The notes under the pieces: model-generated
Database searches by the model: none
Seen by the model: only the letters and a program-made list of their open reading frames with translations
What the model was told of the DNA's origin: nothing
In this document: one piece after another, positions 18,577-27,147 of the stretch
Layout of the letters: every line of letters begins with the position of its first letter
Numbering within the stretch: the stretch's first letter is position 1
Assembly: GCF_021343995.1 (NCBI RefSeq)
Contig: NZ_JAJTTE010000002.1
Coordinates: forward strand, 1 to 64,000
Source: Pseudonocardia terrae
GTDB taxonomy: Bacteria > Actinomycetota > Actinomycetes > Mycobacteriales > Pseudonocardiaceae
Direction: 5' to 3'
DNA: 64,000 bases
Position numbers and translations under genes: made by a program

Positions 18577-19026
18577 CTACACGCTCTTCTGGCTGGGGCG
18601 GTTGCGGAGTTCGGTGACGTAGTCGTCGGGGGCGCCGGCGGCTTCCGCGGCGTCGGCGATCACGCCGAGGTAGCGGGCGCTGGGGAGGCCGCCCTCGTAG
18701 GCGTTGAGCACGTAGATCCAGGCGAGCACGCTGCCCTCGAGGGTCTGCACCCGCAGCCGGAGCTTCTTGTGCAGCCCGAGCTCGCCCCCCTCCCAGCGGT
18801 CGAGCTGGGCGGCGTCGTGGTCCGGGACGTCGTAGAGCACGACGAAGACCTGCGACGGCGGGTGCTCGACCACGGTGGAGAGCGCGCCCTCCCAGGCGTA
18901 GTCCTCGCCGCCGAAGGTCAGGCGCCAGCCCATCAGCCACCCGGTGCCCGCCATCGGCGAGTGCGGGGCGCGCTCCTTCATCTGGCCCGGATCCATGTTC
19001 GACCCGTAGGCGGCGTACAGCGGCAC
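18577..19026 (-). CDS. gamma-glutamylcyclotransferase-like protein
   Basis: 149 residues with the GGCT/AIG2 fold hallmarks: the N-terminal substrate loop LYAAYGSNMDPGQM, WRLTFGGEDYAWEGALSTV, and the acid residue region LDRWEGGELG. Related enzymes act on gamma-glutamyl peptides; in a mycothiol-using actinomycete the real substrate is uncertain. The start GTG 19026 is supported by TACCCT 6 nt upstream on the minus strand. Divergent from the LpdA-like gene, as in mycobacteria. Confidence 0.83.
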   Translation of the reverse strand: MPLYAAYGSNMDPGQMKERAPHSPMAGTGWLMGWRLTFGGEDYAWEGALSTVVEHPPSQVFVVLYDVPDHDAAQLDRWEGGELGLHKKLRLRVQTLEGSVLAWIYVLNAYEGGLPSARYLGVIADAAEAAGAPDDYVTELRNRPSQKSV

Positions 19027-19032
19027 GAGGAC

Positions 19033-19038
19033 AGGGTA
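19033..19038 (-). promoter_or_regulatory. -10 box for the GGCT-like gene
   Basis: TACCCT, 6 nt before GTG 19026 on the minus strand; leaderless arrangement. Confidence 0.5.
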
Positions 19039-19183
19039 ACGGCGCCCGCCCCGTCCGGGCCCTTCGGGACCGCTCGGCGGACGCGCGTACGGTATGAACG
19101 GGCGCCCGGCGGCGTCCGCGCCGGTCGGATCGATCCAGGACCGGCCGCTCGGATCGGCTGTCTCTCGGAGGGGCGTGCGTACG

Positions 19184-20587
19184 GTGACCCGCATCGTGAT
19201 CATGGGCGGTGGCCCCGCCGGGTACGAGGCGGCGCTGGTCGCGGCCCAGCACGGCAGCGACGTGACCGTCGTCGAGAAGGACGGTATGGGCGGCGCCTGC
19301 GTGCTGCACGACTGTGTGCCCTCCAAGACCTTCATCTCCTCCGCGGCCGTCCGCGTGGACCTGCACCGCGCCGAGGACCTGGGCGTGCTGCTCGACCGCA
19401 ACACGGCCGGCGTCGACCTGCCCAAGGTCAACGGCCGCGTGAAGGGCCTGGCGCTGGCCCAGTCCGCCGACATCCGGGCCCGCGTGGAGAGCGAGGGCGT
19501 CCGGATCATCCACGGCACCGCCTCCTTCCTCGACGAGACGAGCGGCCGCCAGCCGCACACCGTGGAGGCCCGGCACCACGACGGCACCGTCGAGAAGCTG
19601 CCGGCGGACACCGTGCTCATCGCGACCGGCGCCACCCCGCGCGTGCTCGACTCCGCCCGGCCGGACGGCGAGCGCATCCTCACCTGGCGCCAGCTCTACG
19701 ACCTCCCTGCGCTCCCGGAGCACCTGATCGTGGTGGGCTCCGGCGTCACCGGCGCCGAGTTCGTCTCCGCCTACGTCGAGCTGGGCTGCAAGGTCACGCT
19801 GATCTCCAGCCGGGACCGGGTCCTCCCCAGCGAGGACGCCGACGCCGCGGCCGTCCTCGAGGACGTCTTCGCCGAGCGCGGGGTCGACATCATCCCGAAG
19901 GCCCGCGCGGAGTCCGTGGTGCGCGACGGCGACGGCGTGGTCGTCACCCTCGCCGGCGGTGAGGTCGTCCGCGGCTCGCACGCGCTGATGACCGTCGGGT
20001 CCGTGCCGAACACCCGCGACATCGGCCTGGAGAAGATCGGCATCGAGCTCGACCGCGGCGGGTTCATCCCCGTGGACCGGGTCTCCCGCACGTCGGTCCC
20101 CGGCATCTACGCCGCGGGCGACTGCACCGGCCTGCTCATGCTGGCGTCGGTCGGCTCGATGCAGGGCCGCATCGCGATGTGGCACGCCCTCGGCGAGGGC
20201 GTCGCGCCGATCCGGCTGCGCACCGTGGCGTCGAACGTCTTCACCCGGCCCGAGATCGCGACCGTCGGCATCAGCCAGCGCGCGATCGACGCCGGCGAGG
20301 TCCCCGCCCGGACGGTGATGCTCCCGTTGGCCACGAACCCGCGGGCGAAGATGCGCGGGCTGCGCCGCGGCTTCGTCAAGCTGTTCTGCCGCCCGGCGAC
20401 CGGCGTGGTGATCGGCGGCGTGGTCGTGGCCCCGGTGGCGAGCGAGCTCGTGCTGCCGATCGCGATGGCGGTGCAGAACGGGCTGGGCGTCGACGACCTC
20501 GCCCACACCTTCTCCGTCTACCCCTCGCTGTCGGGCTCGATCACCGAGGCCGGCCGCCAGCTGATGCAGCACAGCGACCTGGACTAA
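19184..20587 (+). CDS. lpdA: NAD(P)H-quinone dehydrogenase, LpdA type
   Basis: 467-residue flavoprotein disulfide reductase family member. FAD-binding GGGPAGYEAALVAA at the N-terminus; the NAD(P) loop VVGSGVTGAEFVSAY; the second FAD motif GIYAAGDCTG; and the C-terminal dimerisation domain. The redox segment reads GGACVLHDCVPSKTF, with the two cysteines separated by LHD, where true lipoamide dehydrogenases have a four-residue CxxxxC spacing, and the usual C-terminal HPT(I/L)SE catalytic His-Glu is replaced by YPSLSGS. This matches the M. tuberculosis LpdA (Rv3303c) type, which reduces quinones rather than lipoamide. GTG 19184 fits the GGAGGGG about 10 nt upstream. Confidence 0.9.
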   Translation: MTRIVIMGGGPAGYEAALVAAQHGSDVTVVEKDGMGGACVLHDCVPSKTFISSAAVRVDLHRAEDLGVLLDRNTAGVDLPKVNGRVKGLALAQSADIRARVESEGVRIIHGTASFLDETSGRQPHTVEARHHDGTVEKLPADTVLIATGATPRVLDSARPDGERILTWRQLYDLPALPEHLIVVGSGVTGAEFVSAYVELGCKVTLISSRDRVLPSEDADAAAVLEDVFAERGVDIIPKARAESVVRDGDGVVVTLAGGEVVRGSHALMTVGSVPNTRDIGLEKIGIELDRGGFIPVDRVSRTSVPGIYAAGDCTGLLMLASVGSMQGRIAMWHALGEGVAPIRLRTVASNVFTRPEIATVGISQRAIDAGEVPARTVMLPLATNPRAKMRGLRRGFVKLFCRPATGVVIGGVVVAPVASELVLPIAMAVQNGLGVDDLAHTFSVYPSLSGSITEAGRQLMQHSDLD

Positions 20588-20645
20588 GGGAGTTCTCGGG
20601 GTCATCCCCGATCCCGCCGCCTGCCCCGCGGCGGACCGTGGACGC

Positions 20646-20993
20646 ATGACCACTCCCGTCCCCACCCGCGTGCCGGTCCTGCCGGTGGTCGCGGCCGGGG
20701 TCGCCGGGCAGCTCGCCGACGACCTCCTGTTCGTGTTCCTGCCCTCCTTCCCCGGCGCCGCGGCGATCCTGGCGATCGTGCTCACGGCCGGGGCGGCCCG
20801 CCTGGTGACGACGAAGCTGCAGGGCGCCGCCGTGCCGCGCGCCGGGCTCGCCGTCGGCGCCGTCTCGGCGGGCGTCGGGCTGCTGCTCAGCGGGCTCGGG
20901 CTCGTCTCGATCATCGTCGCGGGCCTGACGGTGCTGGCCGGCGTCGGCGGCGCGATCCTGGGCCGCCCGGACGTGCGCCCGCACCGCGACTGA
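20646..20993 (+). CDS. small integral membrane protein
   Basis: 115 residues with three or four hydrophobic helices (about 10-28, 35-53, 64-80, 83-104) and short polar ends. I do not recognise the family and see no functional motif. It follows the LpdA-like gene by 58 nt on the same strand and is closed by a hairpin terminator at 21067-21101. Because LpdA-type enzymes deliver electrons to membrane quinones, a membrane neighbour is suggestive only. Confidence 0.62.
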   Translation: MTTPVPTRVPVLPVVAAGVAGQLADDLLFVFLPSFPGAAAILAIVLTAGAARLVTTKLQGAAVPRAGLAVGAVSAGVGLLLSGLGLVSIIVAGLTVLAGVGGAILGRPDVRPHRD

Positions 20994-21066
20994 GGTGCCC
21001 GCACGACACCGCCCACGCCACACGGCGCCCACACCACGACACGGTCCACGGACGCCCCGACGACAC

Positions 21067-21101
21067 GGCGCCCCCGGCGGACGGTGTCCACCGGGGGCGC
21101 C
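21067..21101. terminator. bidirectional hairpin terminator
   Basis: Perfect 11-bp arms GGCGCCCCCGG (21067-21077) and CCGGGGGCGCC (21091-21101) with a 13-nt loop, placed between the converging 115-aa membrane protein gene and the exonuclease-like gene. Confidence 0.75.
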
Positions 21102-21109
21102 GGTCGGGC

Positions 21110-21613
21110 TCAGCCCGCCGCGGCGAGGCCGGGGCCGGGCGCCGTACGGCACGACGCGAGGACGCACGCCTCGGCTGCCCGCGCCGGCCGGATCGGGGAC
21201 GACGCGGCGGAGAGGCTCCCCGCGAACGGCCACTCACCGGCGAAGCGCTGCAGGTACCAGTAGACGAACAGGTAGTCCTGCGAGTCGTGCTCCGCGACGA
21301 ACACCGCGCGGCCGGGCAGCCGCTCCACCCAGCGGGCGTAGGCGATCGTCGCGAGGGCCGGGGGACGCGCGGCCCGCCGGGTGGCGAGCCAGTCCCCGGC
21401 CCGGGTGCGCCAGTCCTGCAGTGATGCCGGGTGCAGGGTGGCGCCGGGCAGCTCCCGCAGGTTCGCGGTGAACGTCCCGGTCGGGACCCCGTCGGCACGG
21501 TGTGCCGCCGAGGTCAGCGTGAGCAGGGAGTGCGGGCCCGGGATGGGCCCGTCGGTGTGGATGTGGGTCGTGACGAACAGGGTCGTCGGGTCGGACGGGA
21601 TGTCGGGGGGCAT
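21110..21613 (-). CDS. degenerate DEDD-exonuclease-like protein
   Basis: 167 residues. The layout resembles a small family of DnaQ-like 3'-5' exonucleases that start with DIExDGPIPGxxSMLS and contain a VAYPAxFDFLFVYWYLxRF segment. Here the first motif reads THIHTDGPIPGPHSLLTL, so the catalytic D and E are both replaced by His, while the second region is VAEHDSQDYLFVYWYLQRF with an Asp kept. The C-terminal portion that normally carries the last acidic residues is short and Ala/Pro-rich. I expect a non-catalytic homologue or a decaying gene. Assignment rests on remembered family sequence, not on a search. Confidence 0.6.
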   Translation of the reverse strand: MPPDIPSDPTTLFVTTHIHTDGPIPGPHSLLTLTSAAHRADGVPTGTFTANLRELPGATLHPASLQDWRTRAGDWLATRRAARPPALATIAYARWVERLPGRAVFVAEHDSQDYLFVYWYLQRFAGEWPFAGSLSAASSPIRPARAAEACVLASCRTAPGPGLAAAG

Positions 21614-21831
21614 GACGGATCCTGGTTCTCGAGGCTGTCGAGGACGTGCCCGCGACGAGGTGGCCTCGTGTCGGGCGGGATCCGCGGCGCGGTCCTGGCC
21701 GCGTGGCGGAGGGACCGGGCCCCGTGGGATGATCACACGGGTGCGTGTCGGGCGCTGTGTACTTGTGCAGCGCAGGCGCCGAACACGGTCGAACCTGGCG
21801 GTGCGAAGTCAACCCGACGCGCAGGGCGACG

Positions 21832-22254
21832 TCAATCCATGATCAGCAGATCGGGCGCACCGGACCGCGCCGCGAGCCGGGTCGCGGCCGGTCCGGAGCC
21901 GCCGCAGCGGATCCGTTCCAGGCCGAGCCCGCCGGTCGCGAAGCGCAGCACGGCACCCAGCGCGGTGGTGGTCATGCCCCTGCCGCGGGCGCGCTCCAGC
22001 GCCCAGCAGGTGATCTCGGGGGTGCCGGTGTCGAGCCCGGTCAGCGCGATCTCCCCGAGCATCTCGCCGGTCGTCGGCTCGGCGACGGCCCACGAACAGC
22101 CCGTGTCCGACGACCACTGCGCGGCCCGGAGCCGGACGTGTGCCTCCGGGTCGGGCACGCCGGCCTCGGCGAGGGCGGGGACGTCGGTGATCCGGTCGTC
22201 GGCGCGTAGCGCCCGCAGGTACCAGGTCCCGGCGTTGATCTCGACGGGTTCCAT
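21832..22254 (-). CDS. GNAT family N-acetyltransferase
   Basis: About 140 residues. The acetyl-CoA binding region is recognisable as EITCWALERARGRGMTTTAL (a RimJ/RimL-like WLxPxxRGxG variant), preceded by GEMLGEIALTGLD and followed by GLERIRCGG. The N-terminus WYLRALRADD is the usual first strand of RimJ-type GNATs. The C-terminus stops soon after the last strand, so the protein is shorter than most relatives (160-180 aa). The substrate is unknown. ATG 22254 is preferred over GTG 22290, because the latter falls inside the terminator hairpin. Confidence 0.78.
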   Translation of the reverse strand: MEPVEINAGTWYLRALRADDRITDVPALAEAGVPDPEAHVRLRAAQWSSDTGCSWAVAEPTTGEMLGEIALTGLDTGTPEITCWALERARGRGMTTTALGAVLRFATGGLGLERIRCGGSGPAATRLAARSGAPDLLIMD

Positions 22255-22266
22255 CGCGGAGCCGGA

Positions 22267-22297
22267 GTGCCGGGTGCCCTCGAGGGGCACCCGGCAC
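22267..22297 (-). terminator. hairpin terminator of accA3
   Basis: Perfect 13-bp stem: GTGCCGGGTGCCC (22267-22279) pairs with GGGCACCCGGCAC (22285-22297), loop of 5 nt. It lies just past the accA3 stop codon at 22305 and before the GNAT start. Confidence 0.8.
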
Positions 22298-22304
22298 CCG
22301 CGGG

Positions 22305-24086
22305 TCAGTCCTTGATCTCGCAGACGACGGTGCCCTGGGAGATGGAGGAGCCGGTCTCGGCGGACAGCCCGGTGACGGTGCCGTCCTTGTGCGCGGTGAC
22401 CGGGTTCTCCATCTTCATGGCCTCCAGGACCACGATCAGGTCGCCCGCGGACACGGTGTCTCCCTCGGAGACCGCGACCTTGATGATCGTGCCCTGCATC
22501 GGCGCGGTGACCGCGTCGCCGGAGGCCTTGGCCCCGCCGCCGCCCCCGCCGCGCTTGCGGGGCTTGGCCTTCGCGGCACCGCCGGCGGCCGCGCCGCCCC
22601 CGCCGCCGAAGGAGATGTCACCGGGCAGCGAGACCTCGACGCGCTTGCCGCCGACCTCGACCACGACGTTCTGCCGCGGCGCCGCGTCCTCGTCGGCCTC
22701 GCTCGTGCCGGTGAACGGCTCGACGGTGTTGTTCCACTCGGTCTCGATCCAACGGGTGTGGACGGTGAAGTCCTCCTCGCGGTCGGCCGCGAAGGCCGGG
22801 TCGGAGACGACGAGGCGGTGGAACTCCAGCACCGTGGCCATGCCGCCGACCTGGAACTCCGCCAGGGCCCGCCGCGAGCGCTCGAGGGCCTGGTTGCGGT
22901 CCGAGCCGGAGACGATCAGCTTGGCCAGCAGCGAGTCGAACTGCCCGCCCACGACCGAGCCGGCCTCCACGCCGGCGTCGACGCGCACGCCCGGGCCGGC
23001 CGGGTAGGCGATCGTCTCCACGGTGCCCGGGGCCGGCAGGAAGTTGCGGCCGGCGTCCTCGCCGTTGATCCGGAACTCGATCGAGTGCCCGCGGGGCTCC
23101 GGGTCGTCGAGGAGGTTGAGCTCCTTGCCCTCGGCGATGCGGAACTGCTCGCGCACCAGGTCCAGCCCGGAGGTCTCCTCCGACACCGGGTGCTCGACCT
23201 GCAGCCGGGTGTTGACCTCGAGGAACGTGATCAGCCCGTCCTGCCCGATGAGGAACTCGACGGTGCCGGCGCCGTAGTAGCCGGCCTCCTTCACGATGGC
23301 CTTGGAGGCGTCGTAGAGGGTCTTGCGCTGCTCGTCGGTGAGGAACGGCGCGGGCGCCTCCTCGACGAGCTTCTGGAAGCGGCGCTGCAGCGAGCAGTCG
23401 CGGGTGCCGACCACGATGACGTTGCCGTGAGTGTCGGCCAGCACCTGGGTCTCGACGTGGCGCGGCTTGTCCAGGTAGCGCTCGACGAAGCACTCGCCGC
23501 GCCCGAACGCGGCGGTGGCCTCGCGCACCGCCGACTCGTAGAGCTCGGCGATCTCCTTCTCCTCGCGGGCGACCTTCATGCCGCGCCCACCGCCGCCGAA
23601 CGCCGCCTTGATCGCGACGGGCAGCCCGTGCTCCTTGGTGAACTCGATCACCTCGTCGGCACCGGAGACCGGGTCGGCGGTGCCCGGGACCAGCGGCGCG
23701 CCGGCGCGCATCGCGATGTGGCGGGCGGTGACCTTGTCGCCGAGGTCGCGGATGGACTGCGGCGACGGGCCGATCCAGGTGATCCCGGCGTCGATCACGG
23801 CCTGGGCGAACTCGGCGTTCTCCGACAGGAACCCGTAGCCGGGGTGGATCGCGTCGGCCTCGGCCTGCTTGGCCGCGCCGATGACCTTGTCGATGTCGAG
23901 GTAGGACTCGGCAGCGGTGGTGCCGCCCAGGGCGTACGCCTCGTCGGCCAGACGCACGAACAGCGCGTCCCGGTCCGGCTCGGCGTAGACCGCGACACTG
24001 GCAAGGCCCGCGTCCCGTGCGGCCCGGATCACCCGTACGGCGATCTCCCCGCGGTTGGCGACGAGAACTTTGCGCAGTTCAGGCAC
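22305..24086 (-). CDS. accA3: acyl-CoA carboxylase alpha subunit (biotin carboxylase + BCCP)
   Basis: 593 residues, the fused biotin carboxylase/biotin carboxyl carrier subunit used by actinobacterial acetyl- and propionyl-CoA carboxylases for malonyl- and methylmalonyl-CoA. N-terminal [19 protein letters not shown], the ATP-grasp loop [33 protein letters not shown], a Gly-rich flexible linker near residues 510-530, and the biotinyl site EAMKMEN with Lys558 about 35 residues from the end. Its partners accD5 and accE lie 14-15 kb away on the same strand, and the biotin ligase birA at 39967. GTG 24086 follows a GAGGAGA ribosome binding site. Confidence 0.97.
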   Translation of the reverse strand: MPELRKVLVANRGEIAVRVIRAARDAGLASVAVYAEPDRDALFVRLADEAYALGGTTAAESYLDIDKVIGAAKQAEADAIHPGYGFLSENAEFAQAVIDAGITWIGPSPQSIRDLGDKVTARHIAMRAGAPLVPGTADPVSGADEVIEFTKEHGLPVAIKAAFGGGGRGMKVAREEKEIAELYESAVREATAAFGRGECFVERYLDKPRHVETQVLADTHGNVIVVGTRDCSLQRRFQKLVEEAPAPFLTDEQRKTLYDASKAIVKEAGYYGAGTVEFLIGQDGLITFLEVNTRLQVEHPVSEETSGLDLVREQFRIAEGKELNLLDDPEPRGHSIEFRINGEDAGRNFLPAPGTVETIAYPAGPGVRVDAGVEAGSVVGGQFDSLLAKLIVSGSDRNQALERSRRALAEFQVGGMATVLEFHRLVVSDPAFAADREEDFTVHTRWIETEWNNTVEPFTGTSEADEDAAPRQNVVVEVGGKRVEVSLPGDISFGGGGGAAAGGAAKAKPRKRGGGGGGAKASGDAVTAPMQGTIIKVAVSEGDTVSAGDLIVVLEAMKMENPVTAHKDGTVTGLSAETGSSISQGTVVCEIKD

Positions 24087-24269
24087 GTTCGGTCTCCTCG
24101 TGGCTCGCGGCCGACCCCCGTTGCGTCGGCGCGTTGGTTACCGCGGAGTCTAGGAGTTCACCCAGCGAACACCGAACGCGAGCGGATGTGGCATCCGTCA
24201 TCGAACGGTCACGGCTGACCGTCTCTCCGACGCCGGGCCTTCCCCGGAGGGAGGCCGACGAAACGTGGA

Positions 24270-24692
24270 TCAGCGGCGCAGCAGGCCGCGGAGCCGGGCG
24301 GTCGGCCGCCGGCGTGGGGCCCGGACGCCGTCGTACCGGAGGACTCGTTCGCGGTCGGCGAGCTCGCGCCGGGCGCCCTCGGTGAGCCGGGCCGCCGCCC
24401 GGGCGGCCAGGGCGACGTCCCAGCCGTCGCGCAGCGCCCCCGCCACCGGACGCCCGGCGAGCACCGTGCAGGCGAAGCGGGTCCACTCCGGCCCGAGGCC
24501 GGCGGCGAGCAGCGGCCACGCGGCGGCGGCCTGCCCGGAGCGTTTGCGCAGCAACGCCTCGCGGGTCGCGGCGAGCCGATCGCCGGTGAAGCCGGGCGGG
24601 TCCGGGGCGCCGTCGACGAGGGCCGCGACCAACGCGGCCTGCCGGGCCGCGAGGGCGCCTGCCTCCGCGGGACCGACCGGGCCGTCCGTCAC
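24270..24692 (-). CDS. small partner protein of the DUF692 enzyme
   Basis: 140 residues, helix-rich. N-terminal half ARQAALVAALVDGAPDPPGF then LAATREALLRKRSGQAAAAWP and LGPEWTRFACTVLAG; the C-terminus is strongly basic (APRRRPTARLRGLLRR). No TM helix. Its GTG overlaps the stop of the DUF692 gene (GTGA, 24689-24692), so the two are translationally coupled. In other DUF692 (MNIO) systems a small partner protein recruits the substrate peptide; the gap-Pro-Gly-Phe, Lys-Arg and Trp-Pro spacing here resembles such partners loosely. I infer the same role. Unknown family. Confidence 0.7.
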   Translation of the reverse strand: MTDGPVGPAEAGALAARQAALVAALVDGAPDPPGFTGDRLAATREALLRKRSGQAAAAWPLLAAGLGPEWTRFACTVLAGRPVAGALRDGWDVALAARAAARLTEGARRELADRERVLRYDGVRAPRRRPTARLRGLLRR

Positions 24693-25558
24693 GGGACCGG
24701 CTCCAGCCGTGCCGACGCGGCGATCGCCGTGAGCTCACCGTGCAGCTCGGCGGCCGGTGGATAGCGGCCGTCCCGCTCCAGCATCACCGCCGGGGCGGCG
24801 CCGCGCTCGCGGACCTCCTCGAGCAGCGCCAGCACCGCGGGTGGGACCGGGTCGAGGTGCGTGTCGTGGTAGAGCCCGTCCCGCACGGCCCCGCCCGCGA
24901 CGTGCACGTACGCCACCCGATCGAGCGGCATCGGGTCGAGCACGGCCGACGGGTCCTGCCCGCGGTTGCGGGCGTTGGCGTACACGTTGGCGACGTCGAG
25001 CAGCAGCAGCGCACCGGTGCGGTCGAGCAGCTCGGTGAGGAAGTCGCCCTCGGCGTACTCGTCGTCGGGCCAGTCGAACAGCGCTGCGATCGGTTCCAGC
25101 GCGAGCGGGACCTCCAGCTCGGCCTGGGTGCGGCGGACGCCGGCCACCAGCACGTCGAGCGCCTCGCGGGTGCGCGGCACCGGGAGCAGGTGCCCGGCCT
25201 CGCGGCCGCCGGCACGGACGAACGCGACGTGCTCGCTCACGAGCGGCGCGCCGAGCGCCCGGGCGCACGTGGCCAGGCGGGCGACCCGGCCCGGGTCGAC
25301 GCCCGCGGCGTCGCCCAGGCCGAGCCGCACCCCGTGCGGGATCACCGGGATCCCGCGGTTCCGCAGGTCCGTCACCCCACGAGACGGACCTGCGGGCGGA
25401 CGGTCGGGGTGCCGGAGGTCGAGCGACTCCGCGATCACCTCGCAGAACCCGAGGCCGGCCACCCCCGCGACGACCCCGGCGATCTCGGGCCGCCAGCCGA
25501 CGCCGAGGCCGGCGACCGGCGGCGATCCGGCGGACCGGCCCGCCGAGAGCGCGGCCAT
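24689..25558 (-). CDS. DUF692 family (MNIO) oxidase
   Basis: 289 residues from ATG 25558. TIM-barrel DUF692 family; characterised members (MbnB, TglH and others) are multinuclear non-heme iron enzymes that oxidatively rearrange peptide cysteines. Candidate metal or active-site residues in order: GLGVGWRPE, E40 in FCEVIAES, H75 in IPHGVRLG, E109/H110 in VSEHVAF, H123, E155 in LALEP, D188 and N191 in LLLDVANVY, H219 in YVHVAGG, H231/D232/H234 in HDTHLDPV, E261 in VMLERDGRYP. Differences from canonical members are LEP for LEN, DVAN for DVNN and HVAGG for HLAGH. An in-frame upstream extension exists but is only the Ala-rich shadow of the neighbouring gene's Gly/Cys tail. Confidence 0.88.
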   Translation of the reverse strand: MAALSAGRSAGSPPVAGLGVGWRPEIAGVVAGVAGLGFCEVIAESLDLRHPDRPPAGPSRGVTDLRNRGIPVIPHGVRLGLGDAAGVDPGRVARLATCARALGAPLVSEHVAFVRAGGREAGHLLPVPRTREALDVLVAGVRRTQAELEVPLALEPIAALFDWPDDEYAEGDFLTELLDRTGALLLLDVANVYANARNRGQDPSAVLDPMPLDRVAYVHVAGGAVRDGLYHDTHLDPVPPAVLALLEEVRERGAAPAVMLERDGRYPPAAELHGELTAIAASARLEPVP

Positions 25559-25577
25559 CGGCGATCCGGCGGACCGG
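25521..25577. repeat. 18-bp direct repeat at the MNIO start
   Basis: GGCGATCCGGCGGACCGG occurs at 25521-25538 and 25560-25577, exactly 39 bp apart, flanking the presumed ATG at 25556-25558. Translated on the minus strand both give RSAGSP. It looks like a partial duplication of 39 bp around the start codon. Confidence 0.8.
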
Positions 25578-25598
25578 AGCGCAGGGAGCCCGGGACGG

Positions 25599-26585
25599 TC
25601 AGCCGCCGCAGCCACCGCCGCCTCCACCACCGCAGCCGCCCCCGCCGCCGCAGCTGCTGCCGCCCCCGCCGCAGCTGCTGACGCCCCCGCCGTCACCACC
25701 GCCGCCGAAGGCCCAGCTGCTGCTGCCGGAGTCGGAGTAGCCACCGCTCCACCCACCGGTCGCGGCCGCGGCCTTCTGGGCTGCCAGCTCGTCGGCGAAC
25801 ACGGGATCCGACGCCCACAGGGCGCCCATCCCGAAGATCCCGACGGCGAGCGCCGCGGCCCCGGCGCCGTGCGCGACCCAGTCCGGCTTCATGTCCGGTG
25901 ACAGGTCGGAGTGCTCGGCGCGCAGGAACTCCAGCGCCCGCTGCCCGGCGACCGAGCGCTGCGGCACGCGGACCACCAGCACGAGCCCGATCACGGCGAC
26001 GACCACGGTGACGGCCACCAGGAGGGCGACCGGTCGGGTGTCGGCCACCCCGGCGACGATCCGGACGAGGCCGAGGACAGCCACCGCGAGCATCCAGCCG
26101 CCGGTCCGGCGGATCCGGCCGCGCCGGGCCTCGGACAGCAGGAGCTGCTCGGCGACCAGCCGCGCCCGGATCCCGTCGAGCGCCGCGGCGACCTGGCCGT
26201 GGTAGCGCAGCCGGTGCTGTGCGGTGGGTGCGGTGGCCGTCGTGTGGATCGCCCGCTCGAGCTCGGTGGCCCGGGTCTCCGGCCGGCCGACGGCCTGGAC
26301 CAGGCCGCGCCCGGCGGTCACGACCGTGCGGGACAGGTGCATCGCGCTCAGCGCGGACCAGACGGCCAGCTCCGGGCCGCCGTGCAGGTACGCCACGTCC
26401 TGGGGCCGGCCGGAGAGCGGCCCGGCCCGGTCCACGGCGGAGGTGCGCCCGGCCTCCGCACCGGCGATCCGCCGGCGCGCCCGCACCGCGGCGACGAGCA
26501 CCACCGCGGCGAGGACCACGTAGAGGAACAGGAAGGTGGGGCCATCGATGCCCCAGGTGTCTCCCGGTGCTGCGAGTACCGCCAT
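25599..26585 (-). CDS. TIGR04222-type membrane protein with Gly/Cys tail
   Basis: 328 residues from ATG 26585. One TM helix near residues 17-35, followed by RARRR (cytoplasmic side), a cytosolic domain with the signature RPQDVAYLHGGPELAV (about 60-75), two TM helices (about 164-181 and 187-206), a short basic loop, a fourth TM helix (about 247-263) and a 65-residue tail. The tail passes from Ser/Gly to almost pure Gly with four cysteines at 305, 312, 318 and 326. The positive-inside rule puts the tail outside. This resembles the TIGR04222 membrane family as I recall it, which occurs beside DUF692 genes. I infer the tail is the substrate of the MNIO enzyme encoded 40 nt downstream. Confidence 0.82.
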   Translation of the reverse strand: MAVLAAPGDTWGIDGPTFLFLYVVLAAVVLVAAVRARRRIAGAEAGRTSAVDRAGPLSGRPQDVAYLHGGPELAVWSALSAMHLSRTVVTAGRGLVQAVGRPETRATELERAIHTTATAPTAQHRLRYHGQVAAALDGIRARLVAEQLLLSEARRGRIRRTGGWMLAVAVLGLVRIVAGVADTRPVALLVAVTVVVAVIGLVLVVRVPQRSVAGQRALEFLRAEHSDLSPDMKPDWVAHGAGAAALAVGIFGMGALWASDPVFADELAAQKAAAATGGWSGGYSDSGSSSWAFGGGGDGGGVSSCGGGGSSCGGGGGCGGGGGGGCGG

Positions 26586-26709
26586 CACGACCACCCCCCG
26601 GTCGGTCGTCCTGTGGGACGAGCACAGCATGGGGGTGGCCCAGGCCACTGCGGAACGTTCTTGACGAAGGCTTAGGGTTCGCGGCCCGGCGGCTCCGGGG
26701 ACGCCCGGC

Positions 26710-27147
26710 TCAGGCCGCGACGGCGGTACGCACCTGCTTCTTGATCCGCGCGAGCATCGCCGCCATGCCCCGGATCCGCAGCGGGCTCACCGCCTGCGTG
26801 AGCCCGAGCGCGGTGTAGAAGTCGTCCGGCACCGCGAGCACCTCGCTCGCGGGCTCACCGTCCAGCCCGGTGTGCATGATCCCGGCGAAGCCCCGCGTGG
26901 TCGGGGCCTCGGGCGGCGCCGAGAAGAACAGGTGCACGCGCCGGTCCGGGTCGTCGTCGACCTCGACGGCGAGGAACAGCGGCGACTGGCACTCGTGCAC
27001 CTGCTCCATCGAGTCGGCCGCGTCGGCGTAGCGCTCGGGGAGGTCCGGGAGCTCCTGGCTGAGCTCGAGGAGGAGCTGGAGGCGGTCCTTCGGACCGACC
27101 GCCTCGAAGTCCTCGACGAGCTCCGCCAGGGCGGGGGGCAGGCTCAT
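26710..27147 (-). CDS. SufE family protein
   Basis: 145 residues of the SufE/CsdE fold, which accepts persulfide sulfur from a cysteine desulfurase. The acceptor cysteine is in [13 protein letters not shown], and the C-terminal [20 protein letters not shown] helix is typical. The ATG overlaps the stop of the sulfurtransferase gene (ATGA), so the two are coupled. No SufS or Suf operon lies nearby; in mycobacteria the same pair stands next to accA3. It may relay sulfur from the rhodanese. Confidence 0.9.
   Translation of the reverse strand: MSLPPALAELVEDFEAVGPKDRLQLLLELSQELPDLPERYADAADSMEQVHECQSPLFLAVEVDDDPDRRVHLFFSAPPEAPTTRGFAGIMHTGLDGEPASEVLAVPDDFYTALGLTQAVSPLRIRGMAAMLARIKKQVRTAVAA

Noticed and set aside
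25559-25756. Longer MNIO protein starting upstream
   Set aside because: The extra residues are an Ala-rich translation of the Gly/Cys tail codons of the preceding gene in another frame.
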